Shown here in pieces: positions 62,901-64,000 of a DNA stretch of 64,000 nt. The translations under genes were made by a program, and so were the position numbers. Origin of the DNA: Paragordius varius (Eukaryota > Nematomorpha); assembly GCA_964247055.1 (NCBI GenBank), contig OZ176050.1, positions 11,966,001 through 12,030,000 on the forward strand, in the 5' to 3' direction. Within the stretch, counting starts at the first letter, position 1. Every line of letters starts with the position of its first letter. A model generated the notes under the pieces. That model was not told the DNA's origin. It saw only the letters and a program-made list of their open reading frames with translations, and did no database searches.

Positions 62901-64000
62901 ATATATTTTGATTGCATAAATCAGCAATTTACAAAATATTTCCGCTATAACCCACATCATATTATTATTCAAAATTTTGAATCAAAATTAAAAGGTTCTT
63001 ATGTTGATGTTCTTTATGTTTATTCACCCTAGATTGATATTTTGGACAGAATGGGGTGACAAAGGAAGAATCGCATCTGCCACAATGGCTGGAACCGATG
63101 TACGAAATTTAGTCTCCAAACCGTCACGTAATCTACAATGGCCCAATGCTATCGTTTGTGATCCTAAAAGTATAGATTTTTATTACATTTTTTCTATAAA
63201 ATAATGGCTTACCTTTTTTATGGAGCGGAAATTTATAAAAAATTTGCATACATTCTTTAAAGTCATTTGATTAGGATCCGTAATATTTGTCTTGTGTGTT
63301 TACAATTTCAATTTTTACTGTAAATGTTAACGTTATCTTATTTGCATATTAAAGGAAAACATGTGTTCTGGATCGATGCTGGTTTGGGAAAACTTTTTCA
63401 AGCCAGTTACTTGGGTCATATTCTGAACGAATATAGTGTTGGAAAACATCCTTTTTCCATGGCTTTCGATTCCACCAATATATATTGGTCAGATTGGGCA
63501 ACTGATACCATTCGATCGTTAGCTATTACCAACCAAACTTCTGTAAATTTAATTTTTTTGTTGATTAAATTATTGGGTACAAAATAAGGCTTACATTATG
63601 ATGTGATGTTTTTTGTTTTCTATCAAATCATTTAAAAATTATTAAATATTTAATATATATTATATAATCATAATTGCCATTACAATTTTTTACCTTTAAA
63701 TGGTTGACATAAATTGTTTCCTTCTAAGCAAAATGAATATTTAGCACTTATATAATTCATGTTGTCACATAATAAAGAGTTATCCCAAAGATATAACGGA
63801 TCCCGTATTTGGACGTATGTTAGGCCTGGACATCTTCGAAAAAGAAAAATGGGACTCGGAATTCGCTCTGATAAAGAATTTGACTGTTTTAGATTCAAAG
63901 GATCAACTTAGTGATGGTTGTTTTACCCATGAAATTAGTTTGGAAAAGGAGATAAAAACTAGCAAGAGTGGAAATTCGCTTAGTTCCCTAGTAGGGGACG
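56931..64000 (+). CDS. EGF/LDLR class B (YWTD propeller) receptor, LRP-like, partial
   Basis: Cell-surface receptor of the LDL-receptor-related type; 5' exons not found, 3' end beyond the window. Exons (plus): 56931-57488, 57781-57952, 58272-58405, 58784-59227, 61881-62180, 62618-62783, 63033-63169, 63355-63542, 63778 onward, with agreeing splice phases. Order: an EGF-like Cys module (CQNGC to CICTDN to C); a first YWTD-type propeller (NDMIYWFNANDVEI, GNLYYVNKATGTFNVVSLDG, LFWIEEPIGQI, LHWLDEYELKSLDL); a second EGF-like module (CIRCQQLC to CACMDGYIPD to C); and a second propeller (DDFIIVADGKLRSIHIV, RLLYYTDSYENYIGVYDL, LIFWTEWGDKGRIASA, HVFWIDAGLGKLFQASYL, TNIYWSDWATDTIRSLA). EGF-propeller alternation is characteristic of LRP-type receptors. 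The first acceptor (56930) has a good pyrimidine tract, and the frame upstream has no ATG, so earlier exons exist. The last exon's acceptor is less certain. Introns are loaded with MITEs. Confidence 0.87.
58455..58705. mobile_element. Family D MITE in LRP-like gene intron 3
   Basis: Sequence through the middle (TTATTGTGTTAGCAATGTAT, CAATTTTCAATCAAGTTC) and at the ends (TTATATTTTTACATTTCGTC) parallels the mariner-type MITE at 17281-17542. The terminal repeats are more diverged and the exact ends are approximate. It lies between exons 3 and 4 of the receptor. Confidence 0.5.
59630..59915. repeat. Foldback element, family A (LRP-like gene intron 4)
   Basis: Left arm shortened to ATACCATTTACAATTCGAAT and one partial unit; right arm with about four inverted 21-bp units (GGGTGAATTTGAATTGTTTA) ending AAATGGTATTTAT. 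The two arms differ in repeat number, showing that units are gained or lost independently on each side. Confidence 0.8.
60858..61623. mobile_element. 766-bp Tc1/mariner-like MITE with long inverted arms
   Basis: TA flanks both ends (60856-60857 and 61624-61625). The left end is CAGCCCTAGTCAGCTAAATT; the right end, read inward, is CAGCCAGTCAAATAAAAGAA. Inverted similarity continues inward for about 170 bp, with matching blocks TGGTTTA(A/G)CAAATG, AAAATACTAACA, GCACATATGA(T/A)AGAGGATT and GTGAGAATTAACATA. Arm identity is roughly 80%. The centre is AT-rich and non-coding. It sits in the large intron 4 of the LRP-like gene. Confidence 0.75.
62212..62478. mobile_element. Family D MITE in LRP-like gene intron 5
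   Basis: The left end AGTAAAAATTGAAATTATAC and the right end, read inward, AGTAAAAATTGAAATTATAC are identical over 20 bases. Both continue with AAACGTAAAAA and ATAAA-like sequence, about 45 bp of terminal inverted repeat. Non-coding; same family as 17281-17542. A further right-hand terminus alone (TTTCAATTTTTACTGTA) is seen near 63306-63324 in intron 7. Confidence 0.7.

Noticed and set aside
63680-63898. Antisense ORF with cysteines over the last receptor exon
   Set aside because: It lies opposite a splice-consistent LRP-like exon and matches no family, so it is a shadow frame.

Overview
This is nuclear DNA from an animal. The genes are split by GT-AG introns, intergenic and intronic DNA is very AT-rich, and the gene set is metazoan: mitochondrial valyl-tRNA synthetase, STIMATE/TMEM110, plastin, a rhodopsin-type GPCR, an SLC38 amino-acid transporter and an EGF/LDLR-class-B (LRP-like) receptor. 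The phylum cannot be fixed from this window. I built exon models by eye, by joining splice sites whose phases agree. The VARS2 (12 exons, 3558 nt) and plastin (20 exons, 3330 nt) models close in frame from ATG to stop.

Layout. 1-2270: transposon debris (a hAT-like end, a frameshifted LINE reverse-transcriptase tail, one arm of a foldback repeat). 2270-13274 (-): VARS2, whose intron 10 holds a decayed PIF/Harbinger element. 13326-14219 (-): intronless STIMATE, ending 51 bp before the VARS2 ATG on the same strand. 14220-18532: repeat-rich intergenic DNA with a double hairpin, a tandem duplication and a mariner-like MITE. 18533-38780 (-): plastin/fimbrin, whose normal core of about 615 residues runs through seven more exons into a Ser/Pro/Asn-rich tail of about 490 residues; intron 13 holds a 1.1-kb element with 262-bp inverted arms and an ORF I do not recognise. 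38781-43322: a cluster of 'GGGGTA...TACCCC' repeats and an 850-bp foldback. 43323-46355 (-): GPCR in three exons. 47700-49245: two foldback elements. 49865-51715 (-): intronless SLC38A7-like transporter. 52181-52306: a small Cys4 ORF resembling part of FAM76. 52490-56865: repeats. 56931 to beyond 64000 (+): LRP-like receptor, lacking its 5' exons and running off the window.

The genes do not form an obvious pathway. The strongest points for follow-up are the plastin tail, the unidentified 262-bp-arm element, a foldback repeat superfamily built on a 21-bp unit that appears as two sequence families, and the STIMATE-VARS2 spacing, which leaves no splice acceptor between the genes.
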